Shown: positions 7,424-16,240, counted from the first letter of the stretch. The stretch is DNA of 64,000 bases from Pseudoxanthomonas sp. JBR18 (GCF_028198165.1 NZ_CP116339.1:3417001-3481000); one strand, 5' to 3'. Made by a program: numbers and translations. The notes: generated from the letters alone by a model not told the origin.

Positions 7424-9003
7424 TGCTGCACACCTTGCGTGCCCGTCGCGGCATGGCCGTGGCCCCGCACCATCTGGCCGCGCAGGCCGGACGCGATGTG
7501 CTGCGCGACGGCGGCACCGCGGTCGAAGCCTGCGTGGCCATCGCCGCGACGCTGGCGGTGGTGTATCCGCACATGACCGGGCTGGGCGGCGATGGCTTCT
7601 GGCTGGTCCGCGAAGCCGATGGCCGCATGCACGCCATCGATGCCTGCGGGCGCAGCGCACAGGCGGCAAGGCTGGCGTTCTATGCCGGCCAGGAGACGAT
7701 CCCCTGGCGCGGCCCGGGCGCGGCCAACACCGTGGCCGGCACGGTCTCTGGCTGGGCCAAGGCGCTGGAAGGCGAGGGCAACCGCCTGCCGCTGGCGCGC
7801 CTGCTGGAAGATGCCATCCACCACGCCCAGGCCGGCGTGCCGGTCACCGCCGGCGGCGCGCAGATCGCGGCGAGCAAGGGCGCTGAACTGCGCGTGCAGC
7901 CCGGCGCCTACGCGGCCACCTTCGAACCTGAAGGCCGCCCGCTGCGCGAAGGCGAGCTGCTGCGCCAGCCCGCGCTGGCCTCCACGCTGCAACAGCTGGC
8001 GGGCGCAGGCCTGGACGATTTCTACCGTGGTGCGCTGGGCGAAGATCTCGCCACCGACTTGCAGGCGCTGGGCAGCCCGCTCACGCTGGACGACCTCAAA
8101 ACGCATCGCGCAGAAGCCAGCGTGCCGCTGCAGGTCCGCCTGCGCGCGGCCACGCTCTACAACCACGCGCCACCGACGCAGGGCCTGGCCTCGCTGCTGA
8201 TCCTGGCGCTGTTCGAGCGGCTGGACGTGGCCGAAGGCGAGGGCTTCGCGCACCTGCACGGGCTGGTCGAGGCGACCAAGCAAGCGTTCCTGATCCGCGA
8301 TCAACATGTTGGCGATCCGGCGTGGATGACGCTGGATGCGCAGGCGCTGCTCGACGATGCAGCCGCGCTCGATGCGCTGGCCGCGCGCATCGATCCGCGC
8401 CAGGCGCTGCCATGGCCGCAGCCCTCGCAGGCCGGCGACACCTGCTGGTTCGGCGCCATCGATGCGCGCGGGCAGGCGGTGAGCTGCATCCAGTCCACCT
8501 ATTTCGAATTCGGCTCCGGACTGGTGCTGCCGGGCAGCGGCATCACCTGGCAGAACCGTGGCTGCAGCTTCCGTTTGGCGCCCGATGGCTGGAACGCGCT
8601 CAAACCCGGACGCAAGCCGTTCCACACGCTCAATCCCGCGCTGGCGGTGTTCGACGATGGCCGGGTGATGAGCTACGGCACGATGGGCGGGGAAGGCCAG
8701 CCGCAGACGCAGGCGGCGGTGTTCAGCCGCTACGCGCGCTTCGGCATGCCACTGCAGCAGGCGGTCAGCGCGCCGCGCTGGCTGCTGGGCCGTACCTGGG
8801 GCGAGGACAGCACCTCACTGAAGCTGGAGGACCGCTTCGATCCGGCCGTGGTCGAAGCGCTGCGCGCCGCCGGCCACCACGTCGAACTGCTGCCGGCCTA
8901 TACCTCGGTCATGGGCCATGCCGGCGCGTTGGTGCGCGAAGCGGACGGCACACTGAGCGGCGCGAGCGATCCGCGCAGCGATGGTGCGGTGGCCGGATGG
9001 TGA
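7423..9003 (+). CDS. hpxW: Gamma-glutamyltransferase-family amidohydrolase, HpxW-like (oxamate hydrolysis)
   Basis: 526 residues in the Ntn-hydrolase gamma-glutamyltransferase family. It has the N-terminal MTGLGGDGFW segment and the autoprocessing site with candidate nucleophile Thr340 (GDTCWFGAID), followed by AVSCIQS. There is no signal peptide, unlike periplasmic glutathione-processing GGT. HpxW in Klebsiella is a cytosolic oxamate amidohydrolase of this family, releasing oxalate and ammonia. Its position next to the HpxY-like amidase fits oxalurate to oxamate to oxalate. It starts inside the stop of the amidase gene. Confidence 0.77.
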   Translation: MLHTLRARRGMAVAPHHLAAQAGRDVLRDGGTAVEACVAIAATLAVVYPHMTGLGGDGFWLVREADGRMHAIDACGRSAQAARLAFYAGQETIPWRGPGAANTVAGTVSGWAKALEGEGNRLPLARLLEDAIHHAQAGVPVTAGGAQIAASKGAELRVQPGAYAATFEPEGRPLREGELLRQPALASTLQQLAGAGLDDFYRGALGEDLATDLQALGSPLTLDDLKTHRAEASVPLQVRLRAATLYNHAPPTQGLASLLILALFERLDVAEGEGFAHLHGLVEATKQAFLIRDQHVGDPAWMTLDAQALLDDAAALDALAARIDPRQALPWPQPSQAGDTCWFGAIDARGQAVSCIQSTYFEFGSGLVLPGSGITWQNRGCSFRLAPDGWNALKPGRKPFHTLNPALAVFDDGRVMSYGTMGGEGQPQTQAAVFSRYARFGMPLQQAVSAPRWLLGRTWGEDSTSLKLEDRFDPAVVEALRAAGHHVELLPAYTSVMGHAGALVREADGTLSGASDPRSDGAVAGW

Positions 9004-9089
9004 GCCTGACGCCCGCAGCGCATCATGGCCGGCCCGCCGTTTCCTCGATGCAATCCATGTCCTTGAATTCCTTTCGTTCCAACTCCGGT

Positions 9090-10097
9090 ATGCGCAACGT
9101 GCGACCGCGCCGTGGCCTGCAAGCGCTCGCCCTTGCGGCTGTCCTGCTGCTGCATACAAGCTTGGCCTGCGCGGCCGAGGCGGCGAAGCCCGCGCCGATC
9201 CCGGTGATTGTGGATAACGACTTCGGCACCGACATCGATGACGGCTTCGCGCTGTCGCTGGTGCTGGCCTCGCCACGCCTCAAGCCGTTGCTAGTCACCA
9301 CCACCTACGGCGACACGCAGACCCGCGCGCAGTTGATCGCCCAGCTGCTGCATGACACCGGGCATGCGGATGTCCCGTTGGCCGCTGGCCCGGCCATCGG
9401 CACGCGCGAAGGCGAGATCGGGCAGGCCGGCTGGCTGCGCAGCCCCGCGCCGCAGGTGCGCAGCGATGGCGTCGATGCCCTGCTGGCGACCCTCAAGCGC
9501 GCCCCTGCCGGCACGGTGACCCTGCTGGCGCTGGGACCGCTGACCACCGTCGATGCCGCGCTGAAGCAGGACCCGCGGACCTTCGCGCGCCTCAAGCAAG
9601 TGATCCTGATGGGCGGCTCGATCCATCGTGGCTACGGCCCGCAGGCGGGCACCAACTCGGACACGCCCAGCGCCGAATACAACATCAAGCTGGCGCCGCA
9701 GGCCCTGCGCGACCTGCTGGCCAGCGGAGTGAAGGTGGAAGTGCAGCCGCTGGACTCGACCGAGATCGCGCTGCCGGCGCCGCTGCAGGCGCGGATCTTC
9801 GCCGCGCACACGCCGTATGCCGCGCCGCTGTCGGCGCTGTACGCGCTGTGGGCCGAGCGCAGCCCGTGGGGCACCACGCCCACGCTGTTCGACGTGGTCC
9901 CGGTCGCGCGCCTGCTGGCGCCGTCGGTGTGCAAGCCGGTGCCGCTGCATATCACCGTGGAGGATGACGGCATGACCCGCGTCGGCGCCGGTGCACCGAA
10001 CGCCACCGCCTGCCTGGACGTGGACAAGGCTGGTGTGCTCAAGCTGGTGGAAGCCGCCCTGGCACCCGCTGCGGTGCCGAAGCAGGCGCAGCCATGA
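9090..10097 (+). CDS. Exported inosine/uridine-preferring nucleoside hydrolase
   Basis: About 335 residues. The aspartate-rich motif DNDFGTDIDDGFAL near the mature N-terminus is the Ca2+/ribose site of nucleoside hydrolases, and the LGPLTTVD and VILMGGS segments are also family-typical. I chose the ATG at 9090 because it gives a compact signal peptide (RR-start, hydrophobic core, cleavage near ACA-AEAA); ATGs at 9048 and 9057 are alternatives. Export is unusual for this family. It suggests extracytoplasmic release of purine bases that then feed HpxDE. The stop overlaps the next gene (ATGA). Confidence 0.8.
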   Translation: MRNVRPRRGLQALALAAVLLLHTSLACAAEAAKPAPIPVIVDNDFGTDIDDGFALSLVLASPRLKPLLVTTTYGDTQTRAQLIAQLLHDTGHADVPLAAGPAIGTREGEIGQAGWLRSPAPQVRSDGVDALLATLKRAPAGTVTLLALGPLTTVDAALKQDPRTFARLKQVILMGGSIHRGYGPQAGTNSDTPSAEYNIKLAPQALRDLLASGVKVEVQPLDSTEIALPAPLQARIFAAHTPYAAPLSALYALWAERSPWGTTPTLFDVVPVARLLAPSVCKPVPLHITVEDDGMTRVGAGAPNATACLDVDKAGVLKLVEAALAPAAVPKQAQP

Positions 10098-11365
10098 GTG
10101 CCGCGCCCGCCCTGACGCACGCCGAGGCCGGCGCGCGCGCCATCGCCCGCTGCGATGCGCTGGGCGTGGCGCCGTTCACCGATTCGGACACCGGGCTGTA
10201 TCGGGCCTGGCTCACGCCGGCCCATCGCGCCGCGCAGGCCCGAGTGGCCGAATGGATGCGTGAGGCCGGCATGGCCGTGCGCATGGACGCGGCCAGCAAC
10301 CTGATCGGCCGCTACGAAGGCGATACGCCACACGCGCCGGCGCTGCTGATCGGCAGTCACCTGGACAGCGTGCGTGACGCCGGCCGCTATGACGGGCCGC
10401 TGGGCATCGTGCTCGGCATCGAGTGCGTGGCCTGGCTGCAGGCCGAAGGCATTCGTCTGCCGTTCGCCATCGAGGTGATCGCCTTCGGCGACGAGGAAGG
10501 CTCGCGCTTTCCCGCCTCCATGTTCACCAGCCGCGCGGTGGCCGGCACGCTCGCGCCAGATGCCATCGACGGGGTGGCCGACGCGGCCGGCGTGTCGGTC
10601 GCGCAGGCGCTGCGGGCCTGGGAGCTCGACCCGACCCAACTCGGGCAGGCCGCGCGCCGCAGCGATGAGGTGATCGGCTATCTCGAGGCGCATATTGAAC
10701 AGGGCCCGGTGCTGGAGGCCGAAGGCCTGGCCCTGGGCGTGGTCACCGGGATCGCCGCGCAGCTGCGCTTCGAAGTGAGCGTGCGTGGGCGCGCTGGCCA
10801 TGCCGGCACCTCGCCGATGCCGCTGCGCTTGGACGCGCTCACCGCCGCCGCTGAGTGCGTGTTGGCGGTCGAGGCGGTGGCGCGCGAGGCGGACAGCGAC
10901 CTGGTCGCCACCGTCGGCCGCCTGCAGGTGTTGCCGGGCGCGACCAATGTGGTGCCAGGACGGGTGACGTTTTCGCTGGACGTGCGCACGGGGGACAACG
11001 CCACGCGTGATGCCGGCGCGGCAGACATCCTGCGCCGCTTCGAGGCCATCGCCGCTGCGCGCGGTATCCAGGTCGAAGCCACGCAGGTGCAGGACCTGGC
11101 CGCCAGCCCCTGCGATGTGCATCTGATCGAGCTGCTGGCGCAGGCGGTGCAGGCGCAGGACATCGCGCCGCGCCGGCTGGTGTCCGGTGCGGGGCACGAC
11201 GCGATGGTGATGCGCGCCCTGTGCCCGACCGCGATGCTGTTCATCCGCTGCGACGGCGGCATCTCACACAACCCGGCCGAGCGCGCGCGCGCGGCCGACG
11301 CCGGCGCGGCCGTGGCGGCCATGCTGGATTTCATCGAACGATTGGGAGCAACCCGTGGCAACTGA
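10094..11365 (+). CDS. hpxK: Allantoate amidohydrolase, AllC/HpxK-like (M20 family)
   Basis: 423 residues of the M20/Zn-dependent amidase family. Metal-site motifs are GSHLDSVRDAGRYDGPLG (His and Asp ligands) and GDEEGSRFP (Glu ligands), with a dimerisation domain containing GHAGTSPMPLR and a late SGAGHDA motif. This is the allantoate amidohydrolase/ureidoglycolase/carbamoylase group. In a urate cluster, hydrolysis of allantoate to ureidoglycine is the likely step, giving the substrate of the next enzyme. Its end overlaps the aminotransferase start by 11 bases. Confidence 0.82.
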   Translation: MSAAPALTHAEAGARAIARCDALGVAPFTDSDTGLYRAWLTPAHRAAQARVAEWMREAGMAVRMDAASNLIGRYEGDTPHAPALLIGSHLDSVRDAGRYDGPLGIVLGIECVAWLQAEGIRLPFAIEVIAFGDEEGSRFPASMFTSRAVAGTLAPDAIDGVADAAGVSVAQALRAWELDPTQLGQAARRSDEVIGYLEAHIEQGPVLEAEGLALGVVTGIAAQLRFEVSVRGRAGHAGTSPMPLRLDALTAAAECVLAVEAVAREADSDLVATVGRLQVLPGATNVVPGRVTFSLDVRTGDNATRDAGAADILRRFEAIAAARGIQVEATQVQDLAASPCDVHLIELLAQAVQAQDIAPRRLVSGAGHDAMVMRALCPTAMLFIRCDGGISHNPAERARAADAGAAVAAMLDFIERLGATRGN

Positions 11366-12596
11366 CGTTTTTGGCGAGATCGATCCCCCCCAGCGCCTGC
11401 TGATGGGCCCTGGCCCGGTCAACGCCCACCCGCGCGTGCTGCGCGCCATGTCCGCCGACCTGCTGGGGCAGTTCGATCCGGAGATGACCGCGTACATGAA
11501 CGAGGTCATGGCGCTGTACCGTCCGATCTTCGGCACGCGCAACGCACAGACCTTCCTGATCGACGGCACCGCGCGCGCCGGCATCGAGGCGGCGCTGGTC
11601 TCGCTGGTGGCGCCGGGCGACACCGTGCTGGTGGTGAACTTCGGCCGCTTCGGCCTGCTGCTGGGGGAGATCCTGGGCCGCATCGGCGCGAAGATCGAAA
11701 CCGTCGAAGCGCGCTGGGGCGAGGTGGTGCCGCTGGACGTCATCGAGGACGCGCTCAAGCGCGTGCGGCCCAAAGTCGTGGCGACCATCCATGGCGATAC
11801 CTCCACCACCATGGCCCAGCCGCTGGAGGGCTTCGGCGCGCTGTGCAGGCAGTACGGCGCGCTGTCCTACGTGGATGCCACCGCGACCATCGGTGGCATG
11901 GAGATCGCGGCCGATCGCTGGGAGGTCGACGTGGTCAGCGGCGGTCTGCAGAAGTGCCTGGGCGGACCGTCGGGCTCGGCGCCGATCACCGTGTCCGAGG
12001 CGGCCGCTGCGCACATCTTCGCGCGGCGTCATGTCGAGCGCGGCATCGCGCGCGATGACATCGACGATGGCGATGGCCCGCGCATCCTGTCCAACTATTT
12101 TGACCTGGCGATGGTCATGGACTACTGGTCGGACAAGCGCCTGAACCACCACACCGAGGCTACCAGCATGCTCTACGGCGCCCGCGAGTGCGCGCGCGTG
12201 GTGCTGCAGGAAGGCCTGGAACGCCGCTACACGCGCCATCGCGCCGCCGGTGCGGCGGTCACCGCGGGCGCGCGGGCGCTGGGGCTGGAGGTGTTCGGCG
12301 ACGATGCCCATCGCATGACCAACGTCACCGGCCTGGTGATCCCCACCGGCGTGGATGGCGAAGCGGTGCGCAAGCGCATGCGCGAGGATTTCGAGATCGA
12401 GATCGGCACCGCCTTCGGTCCGCTGCAGGGCAAGGTCTGGCGCATCGGCGCGATGGGCTACAACGCGGCCAAGCACAAGGTGCTGATCACCCTGGGCGCG
12501 CTGGAGACCGTGCTGCGCATGGAGGGCTTCACCTGCCCGCCGGGCGCCGGCGTGGAAGCCGCCTTGGCCGCCTGGAACGCGGAACTGGCCGCATGA
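11355..12596 (+). CDS. hpxJ: Class V aminotransferase, ureidoglycine-glyoxylate aminotransferase (HpxJ/PucG-like)
   Basis: 413 residues, GTG start. Fold-type I PLP enzyme with the N-terminal LLMGPGPVNAHPRVLRAM motif of alanine/serine-glyoxylate aminotransferases and the PLP lysine at residue 200 (GLQKCLGGPSG). PucG and HpxJ transfer the amino group of ureidoglycine to glyoxylate, making oxalurate and glycine. Its place directly after allantoate amidohydrolase and in the same operon as the oxalurate/oxamate hydrolases fits this better than photorespiratory-type alanine-glyoxylate transamination. Confidence 0.82.
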   Translation: MATDVFGEIDPPQRLLMGPGPVNAHPRVLRAMSADLLGQFDPEMTAYMNEVMALYRPIFGTRNAQTFLIDGTARAGIEAALVSLVAPGDTVLVVNFGRFGLLLGEILGRIGAKIETVEARWGEVVPLDVIEDALKRVRPKVVATIHGDTSTTMAQPLEGFGALCRQYGALSYVDATATIGGMEIAADRWEVDVVSGGLQKCLGGPSGSAPITVSEAAAAHIFARRHVERGIARDDIDDGDGPRILSNYFDLAMVMDYWSDKRLNHHTEATSMLYGARECARVVLQEGLERRYTRHRAAGAAVTAGARALGLEVFGDDAHRMTNVTGLVIPTGVDGEAVRKRMREDFEIEIGTAFGPLQGKVWRIGAMGYNAAKHKVLITLGALETVLRMEGFTCPPGAGVEAALAAWNAELAA

Positions 12597-12991
12597 GTGC
12601 AATGGGCGAGCCCACGATCAATGACCCGGCCATCGTGGCCGAGGTCCGCGCCGCCTTCGACGCCTACGAGCAGGCGCTGATGGCCGACGACATCGCCGCG
12701 ATGGACCGCCTGTTCCATGCCGCGCCGACCACGGTGCGCTACGGGGTGGGCGAGGTGCTGTACGGCATCGAGGAGATCCGCGCGTTCCGCGTCGGGCGCG
12801 GCGGCTCGCCTCAGCGCAGGCTCGGACGGGTAGAGATCGCCACGTTCGGGCGCGACTTCGCCACCGCCAACGCGGAGTTCTTCCGCGAAGGCGCCACCCG
12901 GCGCGGCCGCCAGAGCCAGAGTTGGGTGCGCTTTGCCGAGGGCTGGAAGGTCGTGTCCGCGCACGTCTCGCTGGAGGGCACGCACGCGTGA
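12593..12991 (+). CDS. hpxZ: HpxZ-like protein (AtzH/SnoaL-like fold)
   Basis: 132 residues, a small alpha+beta-barrel (NTF2-like) protein with the segment LFHAAPTTVRYGVGEVLYG and a conserved QSWVRF near the C-terminus, as in HpxZ/AtzH. The ATG overlaps the previous stop (ATGA). HpxZ is part of the Klebsiella hpxWXYZ oxalurate genes and its biochemical function is not settled. An accessory or stabilising role for the amidase is a reasonable inference. Confidence 0.78.
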   Translation: MSAMGEPTINDPAIVAEVRAAFDAYEQALMADDIAAMDRLFHAAPTTVRYGVGEVLYGIEEIRAFRVGRGGSPQRRLGRVEIATFGRDFATANAEFFREGATRRGRQSQSWVRFAEGWKVVSAHVSLEGTHA

Positions 12992-14409
12992 GCCTGGCCG
13001 AGCTGGAACGCCGTGTCGCCCATGACCTGGCCTGCCTGGACCACGGCAAGCCCGACTGGACGCGTCCGCGCGCCAGCGACGCGGGCCATGTCTTCGACGT
13101 GGTCATCGTCGGCGGTGGACAGAGCGGGCTGGGCGCCGCGTTCGCGCTGATGCGCGAGCGGGTCTCCAACCTGCTGGTCATCGACGAGTGTCCGGAAGGC
13201 CGCGAAGGCCCCTGGGTTAGCTACGCGCGCATGGTCACCCTGCGCACGCCCAAGCAGATCACCTCGATCGACCTGGGGATTCCATCGCTGACCTTCCGCA
13301 GCTGGTGGGAGGCCCAGCACGGCGCCGCCGGCTGGGAGGCGCTGGACAAGATCCCGCGCGAGGACTGGATGGCCTACCTGCGCTGGTATCGGCGCGTTCT
13401 GGAGCTCCCGGTGCGCAACGACACGCGGCTGGTCCGCGTCGAGCCGCTGCCCGAATCCGGCCTGCATCGCCTGCACCTGGACGGTGGCGGCGTGCTGCTG
13501 GCGCGCAAGGTGATCCTGGCCACCGGCATCCAGGGCGGCGGGCAATGGGTGGTGCCCAGGTTCGTGTCGGACAACCTGCCGCCCACGCTGTACGCCCACA
13601 CTTCCGGTCCGCTGGACTACGACAGGCTGGCCGGCAAGCGCATCGGCATCCTCGGCGGGGGCGCGTCCTCGTTCGACAACGCGCAGTACGCGCTGCAGCG
13701 GGGTGTCGCGCAGGCGCATGTGTTCGTGCGTCGCGCGCAGCTGCCGCGGGTCAATCCGATCCGGCACATGGAACAGGCCGGCATCATCGCGCGCTTCCCC
13801 GCGCTGCCCGATGCCGACAAGTACGCGCTGATGGCGAGCTTCTTCGCCCGCAACCAGCCGCCGACCAACGACACCTACGCCCGCGCGGTGGCGATGCCAG
13901 GCTTCCACCTGCACCTGGGCGCGCCGTGGCTGTCGGTTGCAGAACGCGACGGCAAGGCCGTGGTAACCACGCCGCAGGGCGAGCAGGTATTCGATTTCCT
14001 GGCCATCGCCACCGGACTGGTGACCGATCCGGATCTGCGTCCGGAGCTGGCCGAACTGGCGCCGGGCATCGCCCGCTGGCGCGACCGCTACACGCCGCCA
14101 GCGGAGCTCGCCAACCCGCTGCTCGATGCGCATCCCTATCTGGGACCTGGCTTCGAGCTGCAGCCGCGCGAGGCGCAGGCCGCGGCGCACTTGCATGGCC
14201 TGTTCGCGTTCAACTATTCGGCGCTGATCAACCTGGGGTTGTCGGCTGCGGCGTTGTCGGGCCTGAAGTACGCGCTGCCGCGGCTGGCGCAGGCGGTGGC
14301 CAACCAGTTGTTCGTCGATGATCGCCAGGCTGTGGTGCATGACTTCCTGGCCTTCGACGAGGAAGAATTCACCGGCCAGTGGCCGCCCCTTCAGGAGTCC
14401 GCGGCATGA
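12988..14409 (+). CDS. hpyO: FAD-dependent urate hydroxylase, HpyO-like
   Basis: 473 residues with a GTG start inside the preceding stop (GTGA). The Rossmann FAD motif VVIVGGGQSGLGAAF is near residues 37-51, and a second NAD(P)H motif IGILGGGASSFD lies near residue 220, so the architecture is that of two-dinucleotide-fold flavin monooxygenases. HpyO, described from Xanthomonas campestris as a non-homologous replacement of HpxO urate hydroxylase, has this architecture. The next gene encodes 5-hydroxyisourate hydrolase, which acts on the product of urate hydroxylation. A different flavin monooxygenase cannot be fully excluded from sequence. Confidence 0.75.
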   Translation: MSLAELERRVAHDLACLDHGKPDWTRPRASDAGHVFDVVIVGGGQSGLGAAFALMRERVSNLLVIDECPEGREGPWVSYARMVTLRTPKQITSIDLGIPSLTFRSWWEAQHGAAGWEALDKIPREDWMAYLRWYRRVLELPVRNDTRLVRVEPLPESGLHRLHLDGGGVLLARKVILATGIQGGGQWVVPRFVSDNLPPTLYAHTSGPLDYDRLAGKRIGILGGGASSFDNAQYALQRGVAQAHVFVRRAQLPRVNPIRHMEQAGIIARFPALPDADKYALMASFFARNQPPTNDTYARAVAMPGFHLHLGAPWLSVAERDGKAVVTTPQGEQVFDFLAIATGLVTDPDLRPELAELAPGIARWRDRYTPPAELANPLLDAHPYLGPGFELQPREAQAAAHLHGLFAFNYSALINLGLSAAALSGLKYALPRLAQAVANQLFVDDRQAVVHDFLAFDEEEFTGQWPPLQESAA

Positions 14410-14741
14410 CCTCGCTTTCCACCCATGTGCTGGACACCAGTCGCGGAGGCCCGGCGGCGGGGGTGGCCGTGCAGTTGCTGGATGGCGCCGGCACCGCGCT
14501 GTGGCAGGGCGTGACCGACGCCGATGGCCGCTGCCCGGCGCTGCGCGAGCATGTCCTGGCGGCGGGGCGCTACCGGCTGGTGTTCGCGGTGGCCGACTAT
14601 TTCCGCAGCGCAGGCGCCACACTGCCGGAGCCGCCGTTTCTCGACGTCATCGCGCTGGATTTCGGCATCACCGGGGAGGGCCACTACCACGTGCCGCTGC
14701 TGGTGTCGCCGTTCGGCTATTCGACCTATCGCGGCGGTTGA
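14406..14741 (+). CDS. uraH: 5-hydroxyisourate hydrolase (transthyretin-like)
   Basis: 111 residues. It begins LSTHVLDTSRGGPA, with the catalytic His of the HIU hydrolase family, and ends YHVPLLVSPFGYSTYRGG. The family's C-terminal tetrapeptide is normally YRGS; here the last residue is Gly. The ATG overlaps the hpyO stop (ATGA), so urate hydroxylase and HIU hydrolase are probably made together. It converts 5-hydroxyisourate to OHCU. The OHCU decarboxylase is not in this cluster. Confidence 0.92.
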   Translation: MTSLSTHVLDTSRGGPAAGVAVQLLDGAGTALWQGVTDADGRCPALREHVLAAGRYRLVFAVADYFRSAGATLPEPPFLDVIALDFGITGEGHYHVPLLVSPFGYSTYRGG

Positions 14742-14869
14742 GGGCAAGGCCGCGCGGGCCGTCGAGGTGGCGGCCCGCTAAACTGATGCCACGCCTGACC
14801 GTGCGCTCGCGCCGACGGTGGTGATGTCCTTCCCGTGTTCGCGATGCCCCTGTCTTCGAAGTCCTGCCC

Positions 14870-15343
14870 ATGGCCATTGGCCTGACCGTCCTTGCCACGC
14901 TGCTCGCATTCGCGCTGCTGGCGTGGTTCGCGCTGCGCTGGCGCCGTGGCCGTCGGACCTGGGCACTGCCGATGATCGCCGTGGGCCTGGTCGCCGTCGT
15001 GTTCGTATGGGAAATCGCAGCGCCGCAGGACGCGCCAGTCCCGACAGCGCAGCCGATGGCGGCCAAGTCCTTGACGCCGGAGCAGCAGGCGGTGATGTCG
15101 ATCGTGGTGCAGCACTGCCAGGCCTGCCATTCCAGCCACGCCATGCAGATGGTCTATGCATCCTGGGTGCTGAAGCTGGACACCTTCCAGCAGGTCCAGG
15201 ACAACGCGGAGCGGATCAACCGTCAGGTGGTGGAGCTGCGCAACATGCCGATGGGCAATGCCACGCAGATGACCCCGGACGAGCGCGAAGTGATCGCCCG
15301 CTGGTATGCCGGGCGCCCGCACCGGGCGAGGCGACCGCAATGA
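14870..15343 (+). CDS. Membrane-anchored c-type cytochrome resembling the PuuD C-terminal domain
   Basis: 157 residues. Two hydrophobic segments (about 3-22 and 33-50) are followed by one haem site, CQACH (about residues 82-86), and the segment NMPMGNATQMTPDERE carrying the likely distal Met. Haem site plus this tail strongly recalls the cytochrome c domain at the C-terminus of membrane urate oxidase PuuD. The large multi-TM urate-oxidising domain of PuuD is missing here and in the flanks. Same strand, 128 bases after uraH, before a terminator. It may be a stand-alone electron-transfer partner or a relic. Confidence 0.7.
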   Translation: MAIGLTVLATLLAFALLAWFALRWRRGRRTWALPMIAVGLVAVVFVWEIAAPQDAPVPTAQPMAAKSLTPEQQAVMSIVVQHCQACHSSHAMQMVYASWVLKLDTFQQVQDNAERINRQVVELRNMPMGNATQMTPDEREVIARWYAGRPHRARRPQ

Positions 15344-15360
15344 CGGGGCAGTAAATGCGA

Positions 15361-15380
15361 AACGCCCCTTGCGGGGCGTT
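15361..15380 (+). terminator. Hairpin terminator of the hpx-like operon
   Basis: Perfect 8-base stem AACGCCCC/GGGGCGTT with a TTGC loop, 18 bases after the cytochrome stop. No long T-tract follows. Confidence 0.65.
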
Positions 15381-15532
15381 CGAAGCGGTCGGCTGGCTGG
15401 CTGAAGCTGGCGGGCGGTGACCGGTGCGCGTCCTCGCTGGCAGGCTGCTGGCGGAGGACGCGGTGCGCAGTCTAGGCCATCACATCGATCGATGAAGAAA
15501 CGCGAATCGTTCTCGAAAAGCGGTGGTCCGCT

Positions 15533-16240
15533 TTATTCCAAGGCCGGTGCGATATGGCTGAAATCGGTGACCCGGGGATGCCCGCCGGTGGCCTCGCCGG
15601 TGCGCGGCTGCGCGTAGTCCTCGAGGCGGTCGACCAGGACGGTCTGCAGCCCCGCCTGGCGCGCGGCGTCCAGCTCCTCGACCACGTCGGACAGGAACAG
15701 GATCTCCTCCGGCGCATCGCCGATGGCCTGTGCGATCGCACGGTAGCTGGCGGTGTCGCGCTTGGGCCCGGTCGTGGTGTCGAAGAAGCCGGAGAACAGT
15801 GGGGTCAGGTCGCCGGCGTCGCTGTAGCCGAACAGCAGCTTCTGCGCGGCGATCGAGCCGGAGGAATACACGTACAGCGCCACGCCTTCGGCATACCAGC
15901 GCTGCAGGGCCTCGACCGCGTCCGGGTACATGTGCGAGGTGAACTCGGCCTCGCGATAGCCGGCCTCCCAGATCATCCCCTGCAAGGTCTTGAGCACGGT
16001 GTGCTTGCGGTCCTCGTCGATCCAGGTCTGCAGCAGTGCCACGCGTGCCGCGTCATCGGCGGCCTCGGGCACTTCTTCGGTCAGGGCATCGAGCAGGGCG
16101 CGAACGTCGGGTTCCTCGGCGTTGCGTGCCACGAAGTCGGGGAGCGCCTGGCGCGCATAGGGAAACAGCACGTCCTTGACGAAGGTGATGCTGCTGGTCG
16201 TGCCTTCGATGTCGGTGACGACGGCCTGGATCGTTGTCAT
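15533..16240 (-). CDS. mtnC: Acireductone synthase (enolase-phosphatase E1)
   Basis: 235 residues of the HAD superfamily. It begins [20 protein letters not shown] with the DxEGTT motif I (Asp10, Glu12); SSGS (motif II) and [13 protein letters not shown] (motif IV) follow in order. MtnC enolises and dephosphorylates 2,3-diketo-5-methylthiopentyl-1-phosphate in methionine salvage. The frame is open further upstream, but this ATG overlaps the mtnD stop by one base and matches the family start. Last gene of mtnB-mtnD-mtnC. Confidence 0.93.
   Translation of the reverse strand: MTTIQAVVTDIEGTTSSITFVKDVLFPYARQALPDFVARNAEEPDVRALLDALTEEVPEAADDAARVALLQTWIDEDRKHTVLKTLQGMIWEAGYREAEFTSHMYPDAVEALQRWYAEGVALYVYSSGSIAAQKLLFGYSDAGDLTPLFSGFFDTTTGPKRDTASYRAIAQAIGDAPEEILFLSDVVEELDAARQAGLQTVLVDRLEDYAQPRTGEATGGHPRVTDFSHIAPALE

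Noticed and set aside
12811..14622. 603-residue minus-strand open frame opposite hpyO
   Set aside because: Antisense of hpyO, hpxZ and uraH, all with clear motifs; composition is that of a GC-rich shadow frame.
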